Positions 35,390 through 46,606 of a stretch of 64,000 nt of DNA are shown one piece after another. Below the pieces are notes generated by a model, which saw only the letters and a list, made by a program, of their open reading frames with translations, searched no databases and was not told where the DNA came from. Made by a program: the position numbers and the translations under genes. The first letter of the stretch is position 1; each line of letters starts with the position of its first letter. Source of the DNA: Auriscalpium vulgare (taxonomy: Eukaryota; Basidiomycota; Agaricomycetes; Russulales; Auriscalpiaceae); contig JAHBBC010000011.1 in NCBI GenBank assembly GCA_019915015.1, forward strand, positions 1,302,001-1,366,000, in the 5' to 3' direction.

Positions 35390-37178
35390 ATGGATGAGTG
35401 GACGTCTGATTCTAACGAGGCACTGACTCTATCTCTCGGTGAGTAAGAGGTCCTAATGACGACTCTAGCTGTGGACTGACCCCTTTACTGTTGCCTCGCA
35501 AAGTGCGTGCGCCGAAGGACAAAGAAGCACTGGGAGAAGGCGAAAGCTACGAAGGCTTCCACCCCACCTTCACCTACCCGGTGCGCCTGCATTTCATCCT
35601 TTATGGCCACCCCTGCCTCATGCATGATGACTGCAGATATTTGGCGAGGAGGAGAAGATCTATGGGTACCGCGACCTCGTGTTAGATGTACGCCCATTCC
35701 TTCGGACGCGTGGACCAAATTGACCTCTTCCCAGTTTCGCTTTGCCTCCGGCTCTCTCAAGCAGTACCTCAACATCAGGCACTCGGCAGTAGCATCTTCA
35801 TCTACGGTGGACGACGTGCAAGGCACGCTAACGAAGTACATCCCGGAGGACTACTACAAAACAGAGGAGGGCTTCCTGGGACGCGTCGAGGAAGAGGCGG
35901 ACTCCTTCCGGCCTTTTGGAAAGAAAATCTACTCGTACACGCGTCCGGCGCCTGGCAGCAGCTCGAAAGGCAAGGGCCCCGCGGTGGCGCTGGCGGAGGA
36001 CGACGAAGACGCGGTGGTATTTGAAGTGTGGCACGTACGTGCCAGTGTCCGAGGCCCCATAGGAATCTAATATGCAAACGTCGCGCTTGAACAGGCTACA
36101 TGGGATGCTCCAGGATTCAAGGAGTACCACCGGCGCATGCAGCTCTTCATTCTGCTCTACATCGAAGCTGGCTCCTACATCGACGAAGACGAAGAATCGT
36201 GGGAGTTCGTTGTCCTGTGAGTGCCCTTGCTTCTGCCTCGCACGCATATAGCTAGACTGCCCCCAGATTCGAGAAGCGGAAGCGGCGTTCAATTCCACGC
36301 GTCGAGACATACCACTTTGTCGGCTATTCATCACTATACCCCTTCTATTGCTTCCCCGACAAAGTTCGTTTGCGATTGAGGTGAGTACGTCTTTGATCGT
36401 GTCACCACCAGCCTGATCGCTGTCCGTAGTCAATTTGTGATCGTCTCGCCGTACCAACGCCAGGGCCACGGATGTAAGTCTTCCATTTCTTCATCTCTAC
36501 TGGCTAACTAACGCGTTACGACAGCCGAACTCTACACCGCCATCTACCAATACGTCCTTTCTCAGCCCTCAATTGCTGAACTTACTGTCGAAGACCCTGC
36601 TGAGGCGTTTGAGGATCTTCGCGACCGCTGCGACCTGAAGATGCTCCTCAGCCATACTGCATTCATGACGGAGGGCTTCGGAGACGCGAGCGTCTCTAGC
36701 GGGGGTGGCAAGGTCCTTTCGGGGAGACGAGCGCGTGTGGCGGCCGCGGCGCAGCGGAAGGGCAAGTTGGGCCCGCCGTCGGACAAGGTGTGGCTAGAAA
36801 AGTGGCGGCGGGACTTGAAGATCGCTGGAGTGAGTCGTGTTCTTCCACTTTCCGCAAATCAGCGCTGACACCGTCCTGCAGCGTCAGTTCCACCGCCTCG
36901 TGGAAATGCTGATTCAGTTACATCTGGACCCCAGCGACTCGAAAGCCGCACGCGCATATAGGCTTCAAGTCAAGGAGCGATTGTATCGGTTCAACTACGT
37001 ACGTCGCCAGCTTCCTCGCCCGATGTGTTTGCTGATGGTGCATGCTCAGGAGGTGCTGGTACAGCTGGAGGACCAGGAGCGTCTTGAAAAGCTGGAGGAG
37101 ACCTTCCAGACCGTGCGTGAGGACTACCAGCGAATTCTGGGGTCGGTACGCTACGCAGCAAACGAGCATCCCGTCTGA
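35390..37178 (+). CDS. hat1: Histone acetyltransferase type B catalytic subunit
   Basis: HAT1 acetylates new histone H4 at Lys5 and Lys12 before chromatin assembly. Start MDEWTSDSNEALTLSLV, then RAPKDKEALGEGESYEGFHP, FTYPIFGEEEKIYGYRDLVL and FASGSLKQYLNIRHS, the N-terminal substrate domain. After introns near 36031 and 36216 comes SIPRVETYHFVGYSSLYPFY. The GNAT core is SQFVIVSPYQRQGHGSELY, with the acetyl-CoA loop QRQGHG, followed by the family signature VEDPAEAFEDLRDRCD. A C-terminal helical part ends YRFNYEVLVQLEDQERLEKL and QRILGSVRYAANEHPV. Length of about 480 residues suits the family. Introns are short (about 50-60 bp). An upstream relic copy lies at 30960-31670. Confidence 0.95.
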
Positions 37179-37549
37179 CTGGCTACTGTTTCTTTGTTGT
37201 CACTCGCGGTTCCCGTGGAGGACACTTTGGATATTATTATCCAGGATAATCACACTTTATTTGTGAAATGCTGTCATCAGTCTTCCTGTCCGGTAGCCCG
37301 AAGAACGCTGTCACACAGCCCAAGAGACGGCGAACATTATCGGTGAACATAACTAGAGATGTGATTTGTAGCCTTCCGACGCATAAATACATTCAATCCT
37401 ACAGAACATTAGAGACGGGCAGGCCTCTCTCACCAACCCAGAAAACGAACTTAAGCAGCATACCAGTATATCACAGGTATAAATCCCCATTATATGTCGA
37501 CGAAGAAAGAAGAGAAGATATCACCACCGCACCGAATAGATCGGGGCCC
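37179..37549. other. Spacer between convergent genes
   Basis: Only the 3' flanks of HAT1 and the F-box gene; nothing else recognised. Confidence 0.4.
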
Positions 37550-39013
37550 CTACTCCGGATCCAACCAGTCCCCATCGACCAAGTGCACCCCTTTGCGGCC
37601 CAGCCGCCGGCGCCAGTCGCGCATCTCGCCCTGCACGCCCGCCTCCAGCGCCTTCCCCGACACCCCGCGGCGGAGCCAACGGACATTCTTAGCGCGGACG
37701 ACGGCGAGCTTCGGCAGGCGCGGGAGGAGCGCCTCGAGCTCGCGCAGGAAGCGCTGGTTCGGGCGGGGGATTGTAAGCGCCTGGAGCGGGTGCGTGGTGC
37801 CGGGCGGCACGACGAGCGTGGGCAGCGGGTAGTCCACGACGAGGTGCTTGAGCTCGGGCGACGCCTGGAGGAGCGGCCAAGCGGGCGGGTGGTCCACCGT
37901 CGGCCAGTGCTTGGGCGTGTTGACGTGGAGGGTGGACAGCCCGGCGCCGTGCACGGCGAGGAAGGAGGTGAAGGACGACGTCGGGCTGTCGTCGTATGGG
38001 GTAACCATGACGTGTCGCAGCGCCGGCAGTGGGGTGCGCAGGAGGGTCGTGAACAGCGGGGACACGGGCACTGCCAGGAGTGCTATGAACTTCAGGCTTG
38101 GGAGACGCAGCGGCAACACCAAAGGCAGCGCCGGTCGGTCCTCGTCCCCTCCAGCTGGCTGTGCTTCCCGGGGTAAATCGGGTGGCACGTTGTCAGGGCT
38201 GACCACCTCGAACTGCTCGAGACTGGAGCTCGCGCGGAGCAATTCGAGGAGTGGATCATCTGGTTCCATGGCCGACTCCAAGTCTTTCGGCACGGGGCGG
38301 AGCAGCCCTCGGAGCGCCTTGAGCCGCTCGATCCCGTCCTTGGAGCGCAGAGAGTGGAGTGCCCGGTTGCTCAAGAGCAGTTGAGGCATGAGCAGCAGGC
38401 GGGTGAGGAAGGGCAAGAGCGGGAAGAGCCTGGTGAGCAGCGCGTCCACGTCGTTCGTGCCGGCGGCGCTCGTCGGTGCAATGGCGGACACGTCGAGGCC
38501 CTGAACCCAGCGGCCGGGAGTCGAGTAGGGTATGCGTCGGATGGAGTCCCACCGCTGGTCAGAGGTGTTGAGGTGCGCAACGAACGCTTGCAGCGCGGAC
38601 GCGGTGAAGATGGTCACATTGAAGTAGAGCAGTGGGAGTGCAACATCCTATCGGAGGGGGGGAAATGAGCAACACTCGGGTAAACTTCCCGTGCCCAGAG
38701 CTGGGGACAGCATCCGTGCGACACGGCCGCCGGAGAAGACACGAACACTCACCCGCCACGTCTTGCACACCAGCAGGATATTCCATCGTGTCCTCAGCTG
38801 GGTCCGTTTATGCTCTCCCTCCAACTTGTCATCGTCCTCGTTGTGCACCACGTAGGCGAGGACTTTCGACCACACCTCCGAAGGCAGCTCCTTCAGCGGG
38901 GCCCGCTTCGGAAGGAGCGGAAGTAGCAGGAAGCTGCTCGGGGTGCGTGCCAGCGGCCTCGGACGCAGAAAGACAGATGCTGTCTCGGTATATGTCTGCG
39001 CGACGCTCATCAT
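37550..39013 (-). CDS. F-box/LRR-like protein
   Basis: Exon 1 (from ATG 39013) carries the F-box region: LKELPSEVWSKVLAYVVHNE followed by NILLVCKTWR, ending at a GTGAGT donor near 38752. Exon 2 begins with DVALPLLYFNVTIF and continues to 37550 as one long exon. It has leucine-rich segments (FPLLPFLTRLLLMPQLLLS, LRLPSLKFIALLAVPV, SPELKHLVVDYPLPTLVV). The last residues are VHLVDGDWLDPE. Likely a Skp1-binding adaptor with an LRR-type substrate domain. Target unknown. Confidence 0.85.
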
Positions 39014-39449
39014 GGCGGGGGGGATGGTGTCCTGTGTTTCAGCCGAAATCCTGTGTCACAAGTTAAGCGTTAGTAGACGTAAAAGCGTGTATGAGCAGAA
39101 TCAGATAGCGGGCGGAAAAAAAGCGGTCGGTCTAGCTGTGCATCCCGCCCCACGAAACGTGTGCAACGTGGATGGTGGTGGGCGCAGAGAGAAAAGAAAA
39201 GCGCGCTTGTGAGCGGATTTGCGGGGAAGAAATTTCGGCGTCTTCGGAGCTGCGCGCCGTTTCCCGTGACCGAGCCGATCATATTTGGGCTGATGGCCTC
39301 TACGCGCTCCGTTATCAACGAACGAAATTGCGACATTTACGAGCCTCGCGGTTGTGATAAGGAACATGCAGTGCGAACACCCGAGACATCGTGCAGGACA
39401 AGCTAGGACAAGGCAGGACATGAAATACCGCTAGCATGGCAGACACACT
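39014..39449. other. Intergenic region, nothing recognised
   Basis: No conserved coding pattern. It should include the promoter of the F-box gene on the left. Confidence 0.4.
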
Positions 39450-40198
39450 TCAGCTGCACACGCCTCCGTTCATCCCGCTCTCGACGGGATCCCCATCATG
39501 CGCTGTGTGCAGGTTCGCCTCTTTCCCAAGCAGCTTGTCGCGACGCTTCTTCTCTACGATGATGAACGTGAGCACGACGATCTCGATGTCCATGGTGCAC
39601 GACGGGTGAATTTTCAGGCACGTCTTTAGCTCGTTTTTAAAGAACCCGTCGGTGACCAAGGCCGGACAGGGTTTGTACACCGCTTTGCTAGTGCCGGTAG
39701 GAACGTGGAAGAGCTGTCGATATTGAGTCAGGTATTGACGAGATCAGGACACAAGCAAAGCGTACCGCCAGTCCGCCCGAATTTGAGTATTTCCACTTGT
39801 ACTCATCGCCATCGTCGCCTACGAACGACCTGGAGCTAGATCACGACGCGTCTCAGCCGCAGCGCCTCGCAATGAAGTAAAAACCCACAAACCACGTACT
39901 TTCCAAACTGATGATCGTTCCACAACAGATCCCTAATCCTGCCATCGTCCGAGACAGCATCATTGGGGTGGGGCTTGAAGAGCCCGTTGCGCACAACGGC
40001 CTTGCGCTCCACGCCACCCCATGTGATCTCCCCAACAATGCTCTCCGAGCATGTGCCAAGCGCCTCCCGGAGGATAAGGGACTTGCTCGTGCGGACGGAG
40101 GAGGGCTCGCGCGGCGTGCGGACCTGATACTGCGCGACTCCCTTGGCAGAGACGAGGGTGGTGTTGAGCGGGTCGTTGCGGGCAAGGAATAGTTCCAT
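39450..40198 (-). CDS. DUF6593-domain protein
   Basis: Three exons on the minus strand. Exon 1 encodes MELFLARNDPLNTTLVSAKG, VGEITWGGVERKAVVRNGLF and ends at a GTACGT donor near 39898. Exon 2 encodes FVGDDGDEYKWKYSNSGGLA. Exon 3 encodes LFHVPTGTSKAVYKPCPALV and DIEIVVLTFIIVEKKRRDKL. The first-exon signature (start plus NDP-NTT) and the YKWKYS block match the fungal DUF6593 fold as I know it, common in mushrooms and of unknown function. The hydrophobic IVVLTFIIVEKKRRD end is typical of the family. Confidence 0.8.
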
Positions 40199-41656
40199 CT
40201 CGGGCGCTAGGCGGTGTCGGTGGAATAGACTGGTGGATGGACGGGTGGCAATGGGGAAATATGGTGTAGGATGAGATCGGCACTAGCGGGTAGTGGGGAC
40301 ATTGTCGAGCGAAACGTCGAGTTCATGTACTGCGATTGCTGCTGGAACCGATGCAAAGCAGACTGCCGTCGAGGATCACGGTCCAGAGCAATCCAGGCCA
40401 CTGTGGAGCATTGGAATATCGACCGTCGGTGTGCCATATTCGGCATCTCTTACGGTGAATGACGATACAGTGGAAACGACTTGCGCTCGTATATCCGAGC
40501 ACCGTACGCATTGCCCTAGATAGGGACGACAAGGCAAATCCACCGTCAGAAGCGTACCTCGGATGGTACAGAAAAGAACGCACCTTGGAAGGAGGATATA
40601 TAGGTGGATGTCAGCCCACCGGTCTCAAGCCCCATCCACGGTGGCATGCGTCCGCCGCTCAGGAGCTGGCAGTCCACATTGGTATCACTGTGTTACATTG
40701 CGAGACGGAGACGGTCAGTCGGAAAAGCGTCTACCAACGGACGCTTTGGAAAAGCGTTCGGCAACGGCAATCGTCCGGCAATTATAGCCTCATGTTGGGT
40801 GAGCTACTCAGAGGAGAGGAGCGAAATTAACTAACCACGCACGGTGTCTTCCGGAAGGCGGCCCTGCCAGGCTGGTTCGCAACGTCGCCCGGGTCGTGCA
40901 GCCCTGGGCTGCGCTGGGCGAACGGCAGCCTCGAAGGACTACTGCCTCATCGCCGTCCACAGCGCGCCGTCTATCCGCGACTCCGACGGCATGTAGCTCT
41001 CGCCGGCCGGCGCCTCAGACTCGGCCTTGCAGAGGCCGAAAAAACCGGCAACTTCCCGCTGCTACTTTCCGACCGAGGTTTCTCGTACGGTAAGAGCTGC
41101 GGTTGGAGGCCGATCGGCGTATGCCGGTCCGCCGGTATCGCGCTGGGCACACGGGAACGAGACCAGCACCTTCGGAGCCCATGAGATGCGTAGCTCTCCG
41201 GCGGATGTCATGAATGTCGACGTGAACAAACCCTGCTGGATGAGGAACGATACGCGAAGTTACCGGGGCGCACCTAAGTTATAAATTGTCACCAGCCGTC
41301 GAAAGCTGGTGCGAATGCGGCCGTAGGCCGTAAGCACAAACCGAGTGCGTATATGCCACGCTTGGCGCGATAAAAAGGCAAGTGCCGCCGAATCGGTACT
41401 GTGAAATCGCCGGCCGACGGAGCCAGAGGGCTGAGCTGGCAGCACGAGTGTCAAAGGTTGCGAAAGCTGGCTTCTCTTCGCATAGTGTACATGAGTGAGA
41501 GTGCGGGTGATGAGGTGGAGGAAGTGTTTGGTGTTTGGCGAAGTGGCTGGACTCGGAAGTCAGTGGCAGAGACAAATCCGGACTCACAATTGGCACAACA
41601 AATCATAGTAAATTCTGAAAAATGGCGAAAATAAGACAAGATGCACTGACCATACT
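40199..41656. other. Intergenic region, one unexplained open stretch
   Basis: A plus-strand frame at 41027-41284 and its minus counterpart (FFGLCKAESEAPAG) are open, but neither is long nor recognisable. Nothing else supported. Confidence 0.35.
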
Positions 41657-42738
41657 CTACTTACAGTATACATAGACAACCTCCTCCAAGTCATGTATGG
41701 GATTGTTCAATATGCCTTTGAAGGGCATCATGCCTGGTGAATTTATCTGTGCAGGTGGAGCACGAGAAAGCCGGGAGGAATGGGAAGCTGCTGTTTTTTG
41801 GTGCCTTTTCAGATCAAACCCCCTAGTGAAGGTTTTCTCGCATGTCTCACACTTCCACCTGCTTCCTTCCCCCCTCCCCATCCTGCCTCCAGAGCTCCCC
41901 GGAAGGCTCCCAGAAGGCTCAGGGACATTACCCCAAGACCTTCCGAGGTCAGAGGGGGCGCCGTTGAGGGCCCAGCCCTTGTCCTCAGTAGTTTTGTCGG
42001 TGATCTGCCGAGCCTTTGCGGCAGCGGTCCTTGTCCGCGGCCGGAGTTTCGACGGTGCCTTTTGCTCCGCTCGCTCTACCATGTCCCTCCTCTTCTTCTG
42101 CTCCATATTCTGGGTCATACCCGGTATCTTCGTCAGCGCAGTGGTATGAGCTGCGGCGCTACCGGCATCGGCATCGGCATCGGCGGCGGCAGCGGCAGCA
42201 GCAACGGTGGCGGTATCGGCACCGGCGGTCACATCGTTTTTGCTCGCAGCACTTGACATCGACGTGTCAATGTTGCTCGGATTTTCGAATTCTTCCTCTG
42301 ATTCATCTGTGCTGGACCCCATAGACCAGGCGCGCCCGATGGTATCATGGGGGGCGACGCACTCCGATGGGGACTGCGTTGCGCGGGACCTCAAAGCGCC
42401 CACGTCTGCTGCCAGAGCATACGTGCTAAGCTCATCATCGGACGGCCAGCCGATGGAGTATGGCTGGTGGGGGAACGTGTGTGAGTTGACACACATGTCA
42501 TGATTCCCGAGCTCACCTCAGTCGCCACGGACATTGTTCCCCAGCTCCCTCTAAATGCCGCGATGTCCATGTCTTCCCCCCTCGAGCTCCGTCCGCCAAC
42601 ATAGTACTCGGAGTGTGTCCGCAACCCCGGATGGATGTTATCGTCGTATCTCAGTCGCAGGCCACCATCCCGGCCGGCATCGAAGGGCTCCGCATCGCCC
42701 GATGCCTCCATAGCAAAGCGAGGAGGACCGTCGCTCAT
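41657..42738 (-). CDS. C2H2 zinc-finger protein
   Basis: Two exons: 42738 to about 42520 (MSDGPPRFAMEASGDAEPFD...) and about 42464 to 41657. The spliced protein has an acidic Ser-rich middle (STDESEEEFENPSNID) and a low-complexity Ala/Asp run from GCATCGG repeats (about 42150-42230). A basic region RKKRRDMVERAE-type follows. One classical finger is seen: WKCETCEKTFTRGFDLKRHQ then KTAASH, a C-X2-C...H-X5-H pattern. A single finger with long disordered flanks suggests a DNA-binding regulator. Targets are unknown. The last residues YVYCK precede the stop at 41657. Confidence 0.8.
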
Positions 42739-43476
42739 TATGACAGAGCGGGTTGACCGTCACTCGTCAGGTTGGCAACACCGTACACGGGGCACTCTCG
42801 TTTTACTGCACCAAGTGGTTGATTCAAGGAGTATTCCTGCGCACGGGTCGTCAGCATGAAGACGCTCACAGCTTCAACAGGTGACTGTCGCCTCACCTAG
42901 GCACTAAGCACAACCTCGTTCATGCCTGCTATATGATGGGACATGCTCAACGGGCGCGGCAACGCTCCGCTGTTCATTGTCGCGTACACTCTTGCGGGTA
43001 AAAAAAAACTCGCCCGTTGACGGACATTGGATTCCTCGTTTGGTCGACGCACGCGACGCGAAGCTGATCAGCGGACTTCTGGCACCGTCGCCCGACGAGT
43101 AATATAGCGATGACAGCCGATTGTCGTACTTATGGACTGGGACATCGTGCATGAGGAAAGCGATTTGTTGATGGTGGACACCGGAGAGTTGGTCGAGGTG
43201 CCGGGCGGCGCGCGGCGCGGCGCGGACAAGCACACTGGTCTCTTGATTTTTTTCTCCTATGATAATTTCCCCTCATGCTCCTCCCTTGATGCTCCGCCCG
43301 ACTTTCCGTGTCCTACGCACCGAAGATAATCGTGAAAGGCAACTTCTGGTGGCCACCAGATTAACTCATACGCCCGGCAGGTCCTCGCTATGGGCCGATG
43401 GCGTAGTTGGTTATCGCATCTGTCTAACACCGAGTTGGGCCTAATTTCGGAGAACGGGCGCTAGCCTTAGAATCAA
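42739..43476. other. Intergenic region, nothing recognised
   Basis: No conserved coding pattern. The minus-strand frame at 42904-43233 has no recognisable motif. Confidence 0.35.
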
Positions 43477-43558
43477 GGTTCAATGGTCTAATGGTCATGA
43501 TTTCTGTCTAACATCTTGTGTGCACAGACGGTTCCCAGTTCGATCCTGGGTTGAACCA
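43477..43558 (+). tRNA. tRNA-Val (AAC anticodon) with a 9-bp intron
   Basis: Acceptor ends GGTTCAA and TTGAACC pair and an A discriminator follows. The anticodon stem TCTGT pairs with ACAGA. The loop reads CTAACA, then TCTTGTGTG, then C, giving anticodon AAC and a 9-base intron after position 37. The T arm is CCCAG-TTCGATC-CTGGG. A TTTT run follows at once as a Pol III terminator. It sits 178 bp before the inverted repeat of the recombinase-bearing island. Confidence 0.85.
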
Positions 43559-43736
43559 AATTTTGATGCGCGCACTATGCAAGCGGAAACATGCGTTGTG
43601 TCTTTTCATGCGCGGTGTGCCAACAAATCATGAGCGTAACAAAGGAGGAACATCGCAGGCAGGACCCGGAGTACAAAACAATGGACAATCACAAAGCGTA
43701 ACAGAGGAATGTGAGCGAGGCCGCGTATGCGCTGTC

Positions 43737-43774
43737 GTCACGTGCACGGCGCGTACGGATCGTACGCGCTGTCG
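43737..43774 (-). repeat. Left 38-bp inverted repeat of the recombinase island
   Basis: A perfect inverted copy of 53926-53963. Its core GCGCGTAC-ggatc-GTACGCGC is itself a near-perfect palindrome and the outer part contains CACGTG. A second partial copy of the flanking GCGCTGTCGTCACGTGCACG follows at 43766-43785, only 8 bp from the recombinase stop. Confidence 0.9.
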
Positions 43775-43793
43775 TCACGTGCACGCGCCGCGC

Positions 43794-46223
43794 TCAAGTG
43801 CGATGGTGTACGCCTACATGCCGCTGCACCTTCCAGGTAGACGGGTACGTCTTCATCCTTTTCGCGGGAGGCAGCGTGTCGTCGTCAAGGCAGATCTCGC
43901 ACTGCTGCGGACCGCGAACGTCGCGCAGCGACGTGAGGTACTGGAGGACCTCGCAGCGCATAGTGACCGTTTCGGCGTGTGAGGTGTCCTTGCGCGCTAC
44001 GGCGATGGGGGGACACACGACGCCCTCGTCGTAAAACGAGTCGAGGTCGTCGTCGACGGCGTTATGTAAGGCGGCCGACTCGTGCAGGATGTCCCGCACC
44101 GTCCGGCGGATGGCGTCGGGCACCGCGAACGGCGCGCGGAGGGCGTCCTGCCTCTCGCGGACCTCCTGCAGCGTCAGATCGCGCTCCTCCGCCTCTAGCT
44201 GCCGGCGCGTCTTGTCGCGGACCTCCTTTCGCACCCTGGCAAGCTCCCGCTTCATGCGCTCGTGCACCACTCGGGCGAGCACGGCCGCGGTCTGCTCGTC
44301 GTTCTCCAATTTTCCCGCCTTTTCTAGGTCTTCCACCTCGAGGTCCTCCTGCACGACGTCAGGCAATCTTGCGCTGCGCAGAAATACAAGTGTGCACAAA
44401 CCTCAACCTGACGCCACTCTGCAACTTTGCCGCTGACGATGCACCCACGGAGGAAAATGTCGACGGCGACAAGCTCCTGCAGGCGTATCGAGTAGCCCAG
44501 GGCCTCCTGCAACGTGCACGCACGTATCTCGGGCAGTGGTCGATGTCTGTGGGGGGTGGTCAGGGTCGCACACATCGCACGCACTGGGCGGAACGCACCG
44601 AAACACGGCGTGGGCGTCGATGTCCGTCAGCCCCACCTTGTGCCCAGCCGCGCCGTAGAGGACGGCCCCCACGACATCCGTCTGCGCGGGGTTGTTGTCG
44701 TAGTGGTTGTGGATTGTCTCCGACTGCTGCTTGTGGTGGAGAAGCGCCTTGGTCTTGGACGGGTCCATCACGCGTTGGTACGTGGTCGCAGTGCCGCGCC
44801 GCCACAGGTACGGCGTGATGTTTTCTTCTATGCCTGCGTGTGTTCAGCAAGAGGACGAGGCGCGCAGAAGGGCGCTTACCTCCGAAACATGCGGCTTTGG
44901 CCGTCGACTGGAGCATATTGCGATACGCATGGTCAAACATCGGCTTGTCCGTGTTGACGCCAAACCCCCTTGGTGCGGACGAGACAAAGAACGGTTTGTC
45001 GAGGAATTCCGGCTTCCACTTGATCTTATACTTGGTGCCGGCGACGAGGCTCTCCCACGTGTCGTGCTCCGCGAAAGCGCCCCGCCGAAGGGCCATGGCG
45101 ATGACCCATGCGGCCGGGTCGTAGATCATGTCCGCACCCGACTTGACGGGCAGGAGCGTGAAGCGCTGTCTGTAAGAGCAGGGCGTTAGCTTGTCGCTGC
45201 ATGCATGCACGTCCCCTACACTCACTCCCATGGCGACAGACCGTGCCCACCCTTGAACGCCACTACATCAAGTTCCACCACGAAAGACCCTGCGCTGACG
45301 CGCAGGAGTTGCACTTGCTGCGGAGCAGGTCAGGACGAAACAGGTGCATATATGCGGTACATACCCTGAACTTGAAAAACCACGTGGGATACGGTTTTGT
45401 CGCGACAAATGAGCCTGGGCGGCCTGCCGTGTACATGGCAAACAACCACAGCACGATGTGCTGTATGGTCTGCGCGCAAGAGTCAGCAAGTACGGCGGGG
45501 CAGGCAACGCAGCACGCACGTTGTCGTAGCACCGGCTGTTTGCAAGCAGGTGCTCAGCCATGACCTTGAACTCTCGCGGGCCCCAGTAATGTTTCTTGCG
45601 CGTGGTCTTCGGTAGGTCGTGGCGCTCGGCGAGGTTCCCGATGTGCTGTACCACGCGTGGTCAGCGTGGTGCCTATACGCGTGGACCGTGCGGGCTCACC
45701 TTGTCCAGTTTCCGCTTCCACATGACCTTTGTTTCAGAGGGCATCTCGCCGTCTCGCACAAACGTGCACATCTGCCCGGCGTCAGATGCGCGGCATGTAT
45801 GCGCGACTTGAAGGGACTTACCAGGCCAAAGATGTCGCACTTGAGAGTCCGCAACGAAGTGTACGACATCTTCTTGTCCGAGTTGACGGTTGATTGCGAG
45901 ATTTGGACGACGGTGGAGAGGAAATCCTGAGCACGGACTGTCGATTGCGGCGTGAGCAGAGTCACACGCGCATGTATGCACTCACCGAGAATGCCTTGCT
46001 CCGAATACTCGCCAAGCTCTGCATACTGGGCGTACCTGCCGGTGCGGTGGAAGGCCTGGAATCGCTTGTTGACCGCCGTGCGTCTGCGCTTGGTGGAGTC
46101 GGCCCAGCCTATCCATTCGTCGGCCTGTTCACGCAGCTCGTCCGCGAACTCCTCCATCTCCCTGACAACAAGGGCGGAGTCAAAGAGCTGGTCATACTGT
46201 CGTTTATTGCGTCGTCGCAGCAT
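43794..46223 (-). CDS. Tyrosine recombinase (DUF3435/Crypton-like)
   Basis: Predicted site-specific recombinase of the mobile island. Eight exons can be set precisely with conserved phase: 46223-45986, 45937-45822, 45771-45700, 45645-45520, 45469-45365, 45317-45226, 45169-44880, 44833-44599. Further exons run to 43794. The first arginine lies in FAMYTAGRPGSF (about R201). VVAFKGGHG follows, the beta-hairpin region. Then YLWRRGTATTY supplies the second arginine (Y-x-x-R in place of H-x-x-R, about 355-358), LLHHKQQ the histidine and SETIHNHY the nucleophile (about Y391). The C-terminus has a Glu/Arg coiled-coil (ERMKRELARVRKEVRDKTRR) and a zinc-finger-like CEIC...VQRHVGVHH. The whole order matches the fungal DUF3435 recombinases as I know them. 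Exon borders after 44599 are less certain. Confidence 0.72.
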
Positions 46224-46595
46224 GGTGGGCAGAAGGAATGTGGGCGCGGTGGGTGGAAAGGAATGTGGGCGCAGGGAATGTGGACGCGATGGTCGCGTCG
46301 GGTGCACGCGACTTGCGAATTGAAGCTCCGCTGGCACGCGAATTGAAGCGCCGCTTCGGCGGAGCGCCGGGCGCCAACAGTGCCGTGCCGCGCGCGGCGC
46401 GTACCCGCATATACTCACCCGCATATGCTCACCGAGCGGCCGACATGCATTTCAATGGGGGATTGCTGCACTGGAAATCTCTGGAATTATCATGCCATGG
46501 CCTGCTACACTCACCCTCGCCCGAGATGCATTTCAATGGGAGATTGCTGCACTCTGAAATTATCGTACCGTGGCCACACAAAATGTCCGAAATTA
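46224..46595. other. Recombinase upstream region
   Basis: The spacer between the recombinase start and the upstream minus-strand gene. It contains GGAATGTGGGCGC repeats (46235-46290), duplicated GCGAATTGAAG words (about 46315-46347), twin CGCATATACTCAC words (46408-46430) and the direct repeats listed at 46445-46606. Confidence 0.5.
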
Positions 46596-46606
46596 TCATA
46601 CAATGG
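46445..46606. repeat. Direct repeats upstream of the recombinase gene
   Basis: TGCATTTCAATGGG followed by GATTGCTGCACT and GGAATTATCATGCCATGGCC occurs at about 46446 and, slightly altered, at about 46527. A third partial copy (CGAAATTATCATACAATGGCC) is at about 46585. Confidence 0.85.
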
